From positions 27,263 to 91,262 of the forward strand of contig JANYHK010000067.1 of NCBI GenBank assembly GCA_025359105.1: a DNA stretch of 64,000 nt. Direction: 5' to 3'. Under the pieces are notes generated by a model. That model saw only the letters and a program-made list of their open reading frames with translations. It made no database searches and was not told the origin of the DNA. Positions 29,486 through 38,457 of the stretch are shown here, one piece after another. The position numbers and the translations under genes are program-made. Numbering within the stretch: the first letter of the stretch is position 1; the number at the start of each line of letters is the position of its first letter. The stretch is from Myxococcales bacterium (GTDB lineage: Bacteria; Myxococcota_A; Polyangia; Polyangiales; Polyangiaceae).

Positions 29486-31089
29486 TGCGCGGCTCCTTCC
29501 AGATCGTCGACCCACGTGCGCCTCGGGATGCGCAGGCGCACGAGGCCGTCCGCGGCCGCGAGCTTGTTCGCTGCCTTCTCGGCCGCCGGCTCGTCGCCGG
29601 TCGGGTAGGTGATGTCCTGCCACGTCAGCCCCGCCTTTGCGCCGGGCCCGTTCATCAGCCCCTCCTCGTCGCGAAGGAAGGACCGGTAGTCGTAGTGCAC
29701 GCGCTGGTAGCGCCACGTGCGCGCGTAGAACCACGCCATCCCCAGGAGGATCCTCGCGACGAACTTCGTCCGACGCTTGACGATGACCTCGAACGCCGCG
29801 CGCACGCTGGAGTCTGTCTCGTCGTAAAAGCGGCACATCTGCTTGTAGAACTCGTCGCGCGGCAGTCGCGTCGGGAGCACGGCGTGGGGCAGATCGAACA
29901 GCCGGTGGTCGGTGGTCAGCAGCTTGTCCGCGTACGCGCGGTACAGCTGCGTCCCCGGGAGCGGCGTCAGGATCGTGAAGAGCGGGATCGCGATCTTCAG
30001 GCTCCGCACGTACTCGAAGAGCTGCTCGAACTGAGCGACCGTCCAGTCCGCGCGCGCCATGAAGATGCCCGTCATGAAGATGCCGTTTTCGGCCATGACC
30101 TCGTTGGCCTTCTGGTTTTTCTGCCAGGTGTTCTTCTTGCGGAGCGCGGCGAGGTTGTCGTCGTCGTTCGACTCGTAGCCGCTCAGCACCATCACGAGAC
30201 CGTTGCGGGCGAGCCGCGCGATGAGCTGCGGGTGGTCGGCGGCAAAATCGGTGCGCCCCTGCGTGAGCCAGTACTTCTTCACGCCGCGGCGCTCGAGCTC
30301 GTCGCAGAGCTGCTCCGCGCGCTTCTTGCTGGTGAGGAAATTGTCGTCGAGGACGAAGACGAACGGCTCGTCGCACGCCTCCATCTGATCGACGATTCGC
30401 TTCGCCGAGAGGAAGCGCGTGCGCCGCTCGTAAAATTCCCAGATCGCGCAGAAGTTGCAATCGAACGAGCAGCCGCGGCTCGTGAAGATCGACGCCATCG
30501 GCCGGACGCCGGTGAAAAAATACCGACCCTTGTACTTTGCAACGAGTCGCCGGTCGGGCACCGGCAGCTCGTCGAGGTTCGCCGTCTGCTCGCGCTTGCC
30601 GTTCGCGCGGCGCACGCCGTCCGCGTCGCGGTAGCGCACGCCCATGACGCCCGTGAATGTGCGGTCGTTTTCTGCCCGCTGCGCGTCCCAGCGCGCGCAC
30701 AGCTCACGGAACGTTAGCTCCCCTTCCCCCTGCACGACGACGTCGACGTAGGGCTCGTCGAACTCGTCGGGGCAGAGCGTCGGGTGGTGACCGCCGACGA
30801 CGGTGAGCGCCTGCGGCCGGATCGCGCGGGCCATCCTGAGGACGGCCTTCGCCTGGTAGGCGTCCGTGGTCATGCTCGTCGTGCCGACGACATCGGGCGC
30901 GAAGCTCACGAGCTCGCGGGCGAGCGCGTCCTCGTCCTCGAGCCGCAAGTCGAGCACGCGGACCTCGTGCTGATCGCCGACGGCGGCCCCCACGGCCGTG
31001 AGCGCCACGGGCTCCGACAACCAGACGACGTTTTCGAGCCCCAGACGCCCGTTTTCGAACGGCGTCGGCATCACCAGGAGCACCCGCAT
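29482..31089 (-). CDS. B12-binding-domain radical SAM protein
   Basis: 535 residues from ATG 31089, which has GGAGG nine bases upstream (a GTG at 31095 is too close to it). Residues 1-140 form a cobalamin-binding-like domain opening with VLLVMPTPFENG and containing VVGGHHPTLCPDEF. The 4Fe-4S site is RGCSFDCNFC (about 207-214). The rest has the fold and C-terminal part seen in lipid- or natural-product-modifying B12 radical SAM enzymes. These typically methylate or rearrange unreactive carbons. The product is unknown; the coupled di-iron protein suggests two-step oxidative tailoring. Confidence 0.9.
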   Translation of the reverse strand: MRVLLVMPTPFENGRLGLENVVWLSEPVALTAVGAAVGDQHEVRVLDLRLEDEDALARELVSFAPDVVGTTSMTTDAYQAKAVLRMARAIRPQALTVVGGHHPTLCPDEFDEPYVDVVVQGEGELTFRELCARWDAQRAENDRTFTGVMGVRYRDADGVRRANGKREQTANLDELPVPDRRLVAKYKGRYFFTGVRPMASIFTSRGCSFDCNFCAIWEFYERRTRFLSAKRIVDQMEACDEPFVFVLDDNFLTSKKRAEQLCDELERRGVKKYWLTQGRTDFAADHPQLIARLARNGLVMVLSGYESNDDDNLAALRKKNTWQKNQKANEVMAENGIFMTGIFMARADWTVAQFEQLFEYVRSLKIAIPLFTILTPLPGTQLYRAYADKLLTTDHRLFDLPHAVLPTRLPRDEFYKQMCRFYDETDSSVRAAFEVIVKRRTKFVARILLGMAWFYARTWRYQRVHYDYRSFLRDEEGLMNGPGAKAGLTWQDITYPTGDEPAAEKAANKLAAADGLVRLRIPRRTWVDDLEGAAQ

Positions 31090-31213
31090 GTTCACCTGCC
31101 TCCGTGGGTGGCTTCGTCACGCCTCCATTATTGGATGCACCGCGACGAAGTCTTGTGGGCTTCCGTGGGTCAGGGTGGCCAGCGCGCCGCTACCGGCGAA
31201 AAAGGCCTGTCAA

Positions 31214-32722
31214 CTAGGTCTTTTCTGGCTCGGCGCCTGCGGGGGCCTCGTCGTCTTCCGGTTTCGGCGCGTCGGCCTTCTTGTCCTTGCCGACGAGCTT
31301 CTTGTCGCGCTTGGCCTTCGGCGCATCGGCGAGCGTCGTGGCCTTGCGCGACTTCGCGGCCGGCGGCGCGGGGGCCTCGTCCGCGGGGGCGCTCGCCTCC
31401 TCGTCCGCGGGCTCTTCTTCCTCTTCGTCCCCGTCGTCCTCGGCGGCAACCTTGGGCGCTGTCTCGGCGCCCGCAGGGAGGCCGAGGCTCATCGCGGCCT
31501 TGGGGTTCCTGCGCGCCTCTTCCCAGAACTTCGCATAGAAGTACGAGACCGCGCACGCCGTCAGCAGCGCGATCCACTGGCTCGTGGAGAGCTGGATCGT
31601 GGTGGTCTCGCCGAAGCTGGCCGGCTTCAGCCACACGAACGCGGCCAGCGGGGTGGCGAGCGCGACGATTCGCGCGATCGTTCGCAGGCGCTCGTTCTGG
31701 ATACCGAGCGCGATGCCGAACGTGAAGCCGATCGCCATCAAGAGCAGCGCGCCGGGGATGAGGACGTGCTCCGCCATCGCCGGGCCGTAGACGCCGCGCT
31801 CCTCGTCGTCGCGGATGACCTCGAGCAAGAAGCGCAGAACGCCGTAGCCGAAGACGAACAGGAAGAAGATCTGTCCGCGGAATTTCTGGTTCTTGCGCTG
31901 CCACAGCAGAAGAGTGAGGAGCAGCAAGCCGCAGAGCGACTCGTAGATTTGCGTCGGGTGGACCGGCAACGACGAGTTCAGCGCGAGCGCCTTGTCGTGG
32001 TGCGTGACGAGGTGGCGCACGTACGCCGGCGACCCCTGGCCGCTGTCGAGCGTCGAGTCGGGCCAGTGCGGGAAGGTGCCGAGCTTCTGCAGCCACATCG
32101 GCGCGTCCTTCGTGAGCGTCGTGCCGAAGTCGCAGCCGAAGAGGTAGCAGCCGATGCGCGTGACGAGCAGACCCGACGCGAGGCTCGGAACGGCGACGTC
32201 GGCCCATGGCATCAAGCGGATGCGGTGGCGCGAGAGGTACATCCAGCTTCCGACGTAGCCGCCGAGGAAGCCGCCGTACGCAACGAGGCCGCCACGACGC
32301 AGCGCGAAGATGTCGGCGAACGTCTTGAACTCGTCGAGGTTGGTGACGATGTAGAGCACGCGCGACCCGACGATCGCGGCCACCGCGGTGAAGACGTAGC
32401 AGTTGGCCATCGTCTCCTTGGGCAGCCCGTCGCGCTCGGCGAGGGTGAGCGTCAGGTACCAGCCGACGACGAGCGACAGGCCGAGCATGACGCCGTACGA
32501 GTAGATCGGCACGAAGGGGGCTTCGTACGTCTTGTCGCGGAAGTACCAGGCGCCGAGGGCGGCGGCGAAGCCGATGAGGACTCCGCCGAGCGCGCCCTGC
32601 TTGTCCTGCTTCCTCTGGGACCACGCGCCGTAGAGCAGCGTGATCACCGCTATGGCGACGAGCGCCCACCAGATCTTGAGCGGCCGATTCGGCAGGGGGA
32701 TGCGGATCAGGATGGGGTGCAT
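31214..32722 (-). CDS. lgt: Prolipoprotein diacylglyceryl transferase, divergent, with charged tail
   Basis: 502 residues from ATG 32722; the upstream extension lacks membrane character. Inner-membrane enzyme that transfers diacylglycerol from phosphatidylglycerol to the lipobox Cys. Multiple membrane helices, the Lgt core TRIGCYLFGCDFG, HPTQIYES and GVLRFLLEVIRDD (essential Arg) are present. In the E. coli HGG loop, Tyr replaces His (AYGG), and the Asn and Glu of the GxxNFxxxE signature are Cys here. The last about 95 residues form an acidic then Lys/Ala-rich cytosolic tail absent from standard Lgt. Many lipoproteins in the window are likely substrates. Confidence 0.88.
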   Translation of the reverse strand: MHPILIRIPLPNRPLKIWWALVAIAVITLLYGAWSQRKQDKQGALGGVLIGFAAALGAWYFRDKTYEAPFVPIYSYGVMLGLSLVVGWYLTLTLAERDGLPKETMANCYVFTAVAAIVGSRVLYIVTNLDEFKTFADIFALRRGGLVAYGGFLGGYVGSWMYLSRHRIRLMPWADVAVPSLASGLLVTRIGCYLFGCDFGTTLTKDAPMWLQKLGTFPHWPDSTLDSGQGSPAYVRHLVTHHDKALALNSSLPVHPTQIYESLCGLLLLTLLLWQRKNQKFRGQIFFLFVFGYGVLRFLLEVIRDDEERGVYGPAMAEHVLIPGALLLMAIGFTFGIALGIQNERLRTIARIVALATPLAAFVWLKPASFGETTTIQLSTSQWIALLTACAVSYFYAKFWEEARRNPKAAMSLGLPAGAETAPKVAAEDDGDEEEEEPADEEASAPADEAPAPPAAKSRKATTLADAPKAKRDKKLVGKDKKADAPKPEDDEAPAGAEPEKT

Positions 32723-32769
32723 GGCAGGGGACGGTCTTACACAAAAGCCGCGACATTCGCACGTCGTGC

Positions 32770-32775
32770 TAAAAA
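32770..32775 (+). promoter_or_regulatory. -10-like TAAAAA (extended TGC) before the LamG-like lipoprotein gene
   Basis: TGC-TAAAAA ends six bases before GTG 32782. No ribosome site is present. No -35 is evident at 16-18 bases. Confidence 0.45.
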
Positions 32776-32781
32776 GTGGCC

Positions 32782-33804
32782 GTGAACAGCCGGCCTTTTC
32801 CCTTCCCCCGCCCCTCCGATGCATCGCGCCACCGCCCCGCCGCGCCGCGCCTCGGCCTCCTCGGCCCGCTGCTCCTCGGCGCGGCGGCCTGCGTTCCCCC
32901 CGGGAACAGCACCCCCAGCGACTCCGGCGGCCCCACGGCGACCGCGGCCGCGACCTCGACGGTGCGCCCGTCGGTGAACGTCATGACGGCCCCGTTCAGC
33001 GACAATTTCGACCGTCCGAACACGCCCTTCGGCGCGAATACCGGAGCGGACGCGGCCTCGCCCGGCACGCCGACCCTCATCGTCCTGGGCGACGCGGGCC
33101 CGGCCAGGGGCGCGGATGCGGCCGCCGGGAGCGCCAGAGCCGCCGACGCCCAGGCCACCGACGCCAGGGCGGACGCGCCGGGCGAAGGGGGCATGGCCGC
33201 CGTGGCGACGGTCGACGCTGCCCCCGCCGTGAACCCGGAGATGGAGCCGGTCGGCCCGGACTGGATGGTCACCTCGCCCCCGCTGCACGCCTGGCGCATC
33301 GAAAACGGCAAGCTGTGCGGCCAGAACGCCAAGAACCACGGCATCTGGCTGAAGCGGACGCTGCCGGTGAACGCGCGCATCGAATACGACGCCATCACCT
33401 ACTCCGAAGAAGGCGACCTGAAATCGGAGATCTGGGGCGACGGCGTGTCCGCCGCGACGAGCACGTCGTACACGAACGCGACGTCGTACCTGGCGATCTA
33501 CGGGGGCTGGAAGAACAAGTTCCACGTCCTCGCGCGCATCAACGAGCACGGCGACGATCGCAAGGAAATCAAGGTCGATCCGACGAGCGACGACCCGCGC
33601 CAGAAGGCGGTCGTCAAGGGGCAGCAGTACCACGTGAAGGTGGAGCGGACCGACGGCAAGACCGTGAAATTCTACGTCGACGACCTCGAGTACCTGACCT
33701 TCGCGGATGGCGCTCCTCTCACCGGCGCGGGCCACGACCACTTCGGCTTCAACGAGTGGCAGGTCAAGGTCTGCTACGACAACGTGAAAATCACGCCTCT
33801 CTGA
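32782..33804 (+). CDS. Lipoprotein with LamG/DUF1080-like jelly-roll domain
   Basis: 340 residues from GTG 32782; another GTG six bases upstream is in frame, but the -10 spacing favours the later one. A long n-region is followed by lipobox AAAC, a Thr/Ala/Asp-rich linker (to about residue 150) and a C-terminal beta-sandwich-like region (FDRPN, WRIENGKLCGQ, NARIEYD, YHVKVERTDGKTVKFYVDD, CYDNVKITPL) resembling concanavalin-like glycan-binding domains. No catalytic residues are recognised. It may bind polysaccharide at the cell surface. Confidence 0.7.
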   Translation: MNSRPFPFPRPSDASRHRPAAPRLGLLGPLLLGAAACVPPGNSTPSDSGGPTATAAATSTVRPSVNVMTAPFSDNFDRPNTPFGANTGADAASPGTPTLIVLGDAGPARGADAAAGSARAADAQATDARADAPGEGGMAAVATVDAAPAVNPEMEPVGPDWMVTSPPLHAWRIENGKLCGQNAKNHGIWLKRTLPVNARIEYDAITYSEEGDLKSEIWGDGVSAATSTSYTNATSYLAIYGGWKNKFHVLARINEHGDDRKEIKVDPTSDDPRQKAVVKGQQYHVKVERTDGKTVKFYVDDLEYLTFADGAPLTGAGHDHFGFNEWQVKVCYDNVKITPL

Positions 33805-33853
33805 CGCGCCTTTGACGCGCCGGATACGTGCGGCGACCGCCCCGGGTTCCCTG

Positions 33854-33859
33854 TAGACT
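33854..33859 (+). promoter_or_regulatory. -10-like TAGACT before the coiled-coil protein gene
   Basis: TG directly precedes TAGACT, and GTG 33866 follows after six bases. The same element and gap occur upstream of the MBL-fold gene at 28584. Confidence 0.5.
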
Positions 33860-33865
33860 GTGCTC

Positions 33866-35074
33866 GTGGCGGAGACGAAGGTCACCAGCAACTCGAAGAC
33901 GGGCACGTCGAAGACGGGCACCCGCCAGGCCCGCCAGCGCGCTCAGAAGGAACAGGAGGCGGACCTCGAGACGCTGGTGACCGAGCTCGAGCAGCGCGTC
34001 GACCGCCTGCGCGCCGCCTACGACCAGTATTTCATGGGGATCGAGAAGCTTCCCCCGCACGTCATCATCAAGGACGTGGAGCGGCGCTTCCAGGATCTGC
34101 GAAAGATTCAGATCCGGAACACGGCCCTGCGCTTCAAGTTCCAGAACACGCTGCAGAAACACAACACGTACCAGTCGTACTGGCAGCGCATCGTCCGACA
34201 GATCGAGGAAGGCACGTACAAGCGCGACGTCCGGCGGGCGAACGAGCGCTTCGGCAACGCGGCGCAGCGTCGAGGCGCCGCGAAGGAGATCGAGATCGAC
34301 GTCGAGCTCGACGATCTCATGAGCGAGGACGCCGATCTCGGCGATCTGATGTCGGGCGTCGACGACGACGCCGACGCGCCCGACACGCTGCGGCCCGAAG
34401 CGCCCATGAGCTTCGACATGCCGGAGATCCCGCGCGACAGCGAATCGAGGCGCTTTCTGACGCTCGATCCGCCGGACGCCGGGATTGCCTTCGTGCCGCA
34501 GGCGCCCATCGAGGAGCGGCCGTCGCAGAAGCACCTGGTACGCATGGACGGAAGGCTCCCGCCGGTCGCGGCGACGCCTCACCTGGCGGGCAAGGCGCAG
34601 CTCCCGCGGGTCGCCGCTCCGCCCCCCAAGCAAGCGTCGGCACCCCGACAAGCCGTGGCGGCGCCGCAGGCCGCGCCTACGCCCGCCGCCGCACCCGCCC
34701 CCGCCGCGGCACCTGCCGCCGCGACGCGACGCAAGAGCACCGCCCCTCCGCCCAAGGAGGTCCCCCGCCCCGCGCAGCGAAAGAGCGCGCGCCCTCCCGC
34801 TCCGACCGCGGGCAACGGGGCGAAGGCCGCCGAGCCGAAGGCCGCGCCCAAGCCGGGCGATCTCTCCGACCAGCGCCTCCGCCAGCTCTACTCGCAGTAC
34901 GTCGAGACCAAGCGGGCGCAAAAGGAGTCCACCGCCTCGCTCTCGTACGAGTCACTCGCCAGGAGCCTCCAGGAGTCGAGCGAGAAGCTCAAGGAGAAGC
35001 ACGGCGGCAAGAAGGTCGACTTCGAGGTCACCGTGAAGGACGGCAAGACCATCCTACGGCCGGTCGTGAAGTGA
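33866..35074 (+). CDS. MXAN_5187-like coiled-coil protein
   Basis: 402 residues from GTG 33866 (GTG 33860 is also in frame). The N-terminal half is helical and charged (LETLVTELEQRVDRLRAAYD, then FQDLRKIQIRNTALRFKFQN), resembling the conserved myxobacterial MXAN_5187 type. An acidic stretch (DVELDDLMSEDADLGDL) follows, then an Ala/Pro/Lys-rich linker (residues about 240-330), then a conserved-looking C-terminal helix-strand unit (LRQLYSQYVETKRA, SLSYESLARSL, VDFEVTVKDGKTILRPV). No enzyme motif or signal peptide. Function unknown; the family link is from memory. Confidence 0.75.
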   Translation: MAETKVTSNSKTGTSKTGTRQARQRAQKEQEADLETLVTELEQRVDRLRAAYDQYFMGIEKLPPHVIIKDVERRFQDLRKIQIRNTALRFKFQNTLQKHNTYQSYWQRIVRQIEEGTYKRDVRRANERFGNAAQRRGAAKEIEIDVELDDLMSEDADLGDLMSGVDDDADAPDTLRPEAPMSFDMPEIPRDSESRRFLTLDPPDAGIAFVPQAPIEERPSQKHLVRMDGRLPPVAATPHLAGKAQLPRVAAPPPKQASAPRQAVAAPQAAPTPAAAPAPAAAPAAATRRKSTAPPPKEVPRPAQRKSARPPAPTAGNGAKAAEPKAAPKPGDLSDQRLRQLYSQYVETKRAQKESTASLSYESLARSLQESSEKLKEKHGGKKVDFEVTVKDGKTILRPVVK

Positions 35075-35075
35075 A

Positions 35076-35351
35076 TCAGTGGGTGTAGGGGCGCGCGGCG
35101 GAGCGCACGCTCGGGGGCCGTGAGGACGGCGGGTCGAGCTCTGCGTCGTCGCAGAACAGGATCGCGCAATGGCGGTTTTGACCCTGCTGGATGCGGCTGC
35201 AAAGCTCGACGAGGTCCTCGTCGGAGTCGACGACGCTGCCCTCGACCGGCTGGGCGGTGCGCGCGTCGTACTTGCAATTGTCGAGGGCGACCCAGCGGCC
35301 GCGGTACTCGTCCGTTTGCCGAATCTGAGACCAAGTGAACCGACTGACCAT
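35076..35351 (-). CDS. Small conserved-looking protein, DUF5678-like
   Basis: 91 residues. YRGRWVALDNCKYD followed by SVVDSDEDLVELCSRI resembles short proteins of the DUF5678 type (YxGxWVAL). There is a promoter directly upstream and GAGG five to six bases before the ATG. The 3' end is convergent with the coiled-coil gene, with one base between the stops. The C-terminal tail is Pro/Ser/Arg-rich. Role unknown. Confidence 0.62.
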   Translation of the reverse strand: MVSRFTWSQIRQTDEYRGRWVALDNCKYDARTAQPVEGSVVDSDEDLVELCSRIQQGQNRHCAILFCDDAELDPPSSRPPSVRSAARPYTH

Positions 35352-35359
35352 TCGACCCT

Positions 35360-35388
35360 CGGATACATGACGGTCGCGGGCGGGTCAA
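35360..35388 (-). promoter_or_regulatory. Predicted sigma-70-type promoter of the small DUF5678-like gene
   Basis: On the minus strand: TTGACC (35388-35383), a 17-base spacer, TATCCG (35365-35360). The ATG at 35351 begins nine bases after the -10, so the leader would be very short or absent. Confidence 0.55.
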
Positions 35389-35457
35389 GCTTAGGGTGTG
35401 GCACCGATTTCACACTACTGGACATGCGTTCCTTATTGGCCGGGCGCAGAGGCTCGG

Positions 35458-38388
35458 ATGTCTTCGCGATTCCTGCGTTTTCGGATAGTTTTGGCCCCGA
35501 TGGCGCGGCGCGCATTGGCTTGGGTTCTCGTGGGTGGGATCCTCGTGGCGTGCGGCGTCGGCGGGCCGGGCACGCCTGGAGGGGCACGGGTGCCCGAAGG
35601 AGCGCGGCACCGGCCGCGGCGGCTTCCCGTGGGCCACGTCGAGGCCCGGGCGTCGCTCTTCGGCACCGACCTCGTCGGCCTCCCCACGGGCACGACGCTG
35701 AGCCCTGACGCGACACCCGGCGCACGTCTCTACGAGCTCGACCCGCATCTCCCGAGCGCTCCCTGGCTCCGTGCCGGCAACGCGGTCGCGACGGCGCTGT
35801 CGCCCGACGGGCGGACCCTCGCGGTGCTCACGAGCGGTTACAACCGCACGTTCGGCGCCGACGGCAAGCGGACCGATCCCGGCTCGAGCGAGTACGTGTT
35901 CTTCTACGATGTCGCCGGCGGCGAGCCGCGCGAGGTGGGCGTGGTCCCGATCCCGAACGCCTTCGGCGGCATGGTGTTCGCGCCCGACGGCGCGCGCCTG
36001 TGGGTGAGCGGCGGGTCCGACGACGCGGTCCACGAGCTCGTGCGCGATCCGACCACGGGGCGGTTCGCCGTGGGCGGCGCACCGATCGCCCTTGGGCACC
36101 CGCGCGGGCTCGGCATCGGCCAGGGCGCGTACGCCGCGGGCCTCGCCGTCACGCCGAGCGGCGTGCTGCTCTTCGTCGCCAACCACGAGAACGACACCGT
36201 CTCGGTGATCGACACCCGCGCCCGCGCGGTGGGGGCCGAGATCCGCCTGCCGCCCGGCGGCGGCAAGCCGGGGGGCGAGTTCCCCGCCGGGATCGTCGCC
36301 CTCGGCGAAGGACGCGCGCTCGTCGCCTGCCAGCGCGATCGCGAGGTCGTCGAGCTCGACGTCGCCTCCGCGAAGGTCGTGCGGCGCATCCCTGTCGGCG
36401 GCCAGCCCACGAAGCTCGTCGCGAACAAGGCCCTGTCGCGCGTTTACGTCGCGAACGCGAACAGCGACACCGTGAGCGTGATCGACGTCGCCGCCGGCCG
36501 CGCGGTGACCGAGATCGCGACCACCGCCGCTCCGTCCGCGCCGAGGGCGGCGCTCGCCCTCCGCGGCTCGAACCCCAACGCCCTCGCGCTCTCGCCCGAC
36601 GAGCGCACGCTCTACGTGACGAACGGCGGGAACAACACGCTCGCGGTGATCCGCCTGCGCGAGGGCGGCGGCGGCGGCGACGTCGTCGGCCTCGTGCCGA
36701 CCGGGTTCTACCCGAACGCCGTCAGCGTGTCGGCGCGCGGTGAGCGCCTCTTCGTCGCGCACGGCAAGAGCCCCACCGGGCCGAACCCCGGCGGACCGTG
36801 GAGCGATCGCGCGCGCGGCTACATGTCGAGCGATCCTGGGACCCTGAACCAGTACGCGCCGCAGCTCACGCGCGGCGGCCTCCTCTCGTTTCCGGTGCCG
36901 AGCGGCGCGACGCTCGACAAGCTGACGACGCAGTCGCTCGTGAACAACCGGTTCGTCACCTCGGACGACGTCGAGCGCGCCCCCGGGATCTTCACCGAGC
37001 TGCTCGGGCAGGTGAAGCACGTCATCTACGTCATCGGCGAGAACCGCACCTACGATCAGCTCTTCGGCGATCTGCCGGGCGCCGACGGCGATCCGAAGCT
37101 GGTGATGTGGGGCGACGCGATCACGCCGAACCACCACCGCCTCGCCCGCACCTTCGTGACGATGGACCGATTCTTCGACACCGGCGGCGTCTCCGGCGAC
37201 GGCTGGCAGTGGAGCGTCGGCGGAAGGTCGACCGACGTGGCGGAGAAGGCCATCCCCGTCGAGTACGCGAACCGCGGCGCGCATAGCTACGACTGGGAAG
37301 GGTCCAACCGCGGCGTCAACGTCGGGCTCGCGTCGCCGGCGCAGCGCGCGGCGTGGAACCCGTGGACCCCGAACGATCCCGATCTGCTCCCTGGCACCGC
37401 CGACGTCGGCGCCATCGACGGGCCGGAGGAGGGCGGGCGCGGCTTCTTGTGGGACGTCGCGCTCGCCGCTCGCCGCACCGTGCGCAACTACGGCGTCTTC
37501 TGCGAGGATTTCCGCTACGGGCTCCCCGACGCCGATCCCGCGAAGGTGCCGCCGCTGCCGAGGCCGTGGGAGCAGAAGACCCGCGTAGCCTTCCCGACGG
37601 CGACGGCGCTCCTCGAGCGCACCGACCCCTACTTTCGCGGCTTCGACATGACGTTCGCGGACTACTGGCGCGAGGCCGCCTGGGAGCGCGAGTTCGACGA
37701 GTTCGTCGCGAAGGGGGACCTCCCGACGCTGGAGCTCGTTCGCCTGCCGCACGATCACCTTGGCCTCTTCGATCGCGCCGAGGACGGGCTCGGCACGCCC
37801 GATCACCAGATGGCCGATCACGACTACGCGGTCGGGCGGCTCGTCGAGAAGGTGTCGAAGAGCCCCTTCTGGGAGAGCACGGTCGTCGTCATCCTCGAGG
37901 ACGACGCGCAGAACGGCGCCGATCACGTCGACGCGCACAGGAGCTTCGTGCTCTTCGCCGGCGGTCACGTGAAGCGCGGCGGCGCCGTCGTCTCGACACC
38001 CTACGCGACGCCCAGCGTGCTGCGCACGATCGGCCTGCTCCTCGGGCTGCCACCGCTCGGCCAGCAGGACGCGTTCGCGCCGCCGATCGAAGAGGCGTTC
38101 GACCTGCGCGCGGATCTCACGCCCTTCCAGGCGATGATCCCTCCCGTCCTGCGCACGTCGCGCTTGCCGCTGCCGGCCGCAGGTCCGATCGAGGCCGTCG
38201 GCCGCGCGCGCGGTGACGCCGCGACGTGGGCACTCGCCACCCTCGGGATGGATTTCCGCCACGAGGACACGCTGCCGACAGCGCTATGGAACCGCCAGCT
38301 CGCGTGCGGCCTCGGCGTCGCGGCGGCGGGCTGCACGTCCGAGACACCACCGCTCGTCTCGCAAGCGAAAGGCGACGACGACGACTAA
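35458..38388 (+). CDS. YVTN beta-propeller/alkaline-phosphatase-superfamily lipoprotein
   Basis: 976 residues from ATG 35458, which has AGAGG five bases upstream; ATG 35500 would give a shorter signal. Lipobox LVAC. Residues about 90-460 are YVTN-type propeller repeats (VTPSGVLLFVANHENDTVSVI, VYVANANSDTVSVID, LYVTNGGNNTLAVI). Residues about 510-900 resemble phosphoesterases (VIYVIGENRTYDQLFGDL, VTMDRFFDTGGVSGDG, VVVILEDDAQNGADHVDAHRS). It acts outside the cytoplasm; the substrate is unknown. The protein ends in an acidic GDDDD. Confidence 0.85.
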   Translation: MSSRFLRFRIVLAPMARRALAWVLVGGILVACGVGGPGTPGGARVPEGARHRPRRLPVGHVEARASLFGTDLVGLPTGTTLSPDATPGARLYELDPHLPSAPWLRAGNAVATALSPDGRTLAVLTSGYNRTFGADGKRTDPGSSEYVFFYDVAGGEPREVGVVPIPNAFGGMVFAPDGARLWVSGGSDDAVHELVRDPTTGRFAVGGAPIALGHPRGLGIGQGAYAAGLAVTPSGVLLFVANHENDTVSVIDTRARAVGAEIRLPPGGGKPGGEFPAGIVALGEGRALVACQRDREVVELDVASAKVVRRIPVGGQPTKLVANKALSRVYVANANSDTVSVIDVAAGRAVTEIATTAAPSAPRAALALRGSNPNALALSPDERTLYVTNGGNNTLAVIRLREGGGGGDVVGLVPTGFYPNAVSVSARGERLFVAHGKSPTGPNPGGPWSDRARGYMSSDPGTLNQYAPQLTRGGLLSFPVPSGATLDKLTTQSLVNNRFVTSDDVERAPGIFTELLGQVKHVIYVIGENRTYDQLFGDLPGADGDPKLVMWGDAITPNHHRLARTFVTMDRFFDTGGVSGDGWQWSVGGRSTDVAEKAIPVEYANRGAHSYDWEGSNRGVNVGLASPAQRAAWNPWTPNDPDLLPGTADVGAIDGPEEGGRGFLWDVALAARRTVRNYGVFCEDFRYGLPDADPAKVPPLPRPWEQKTRVAFPTATALLERTDPYFRGFDMTFADYWREAAWEREFDEFVAKGDLPTLELVRLPHDHLGLFDRAEDGLGTPDHQMADHDYAVGRLVEKVSKSPFWESTVVVILEDDAQNGADHVDAHRSFVLFAGGHVKRGGAVVSTPYATPSVLRTIGLLLGLPPLGQQDAFAPPIEEAFDLRADLTPFQAMIPPVLRTSRLPLPAAGPIEAVGRARGDAATWALATLGMDFRHEDTLPTALWNRQLACGLGVAAAGCTSETPPLVSQAKGDDDD

Positions 38389-38457
38389 GCCGCCGGACCG
38401 CTCGAAGTAGGGAGCACGGGCACGTGCACGCTTGCGGGCGAGATATGAGGACAGGCC

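Noticed and set aside
35410..38262. 950-residue minus-strand frame opposite the propeller/phosphoesterase gene
   Set aside because: Composition of a shadow frame and no recognisable domain; the plus-strand protein has strong motifs.
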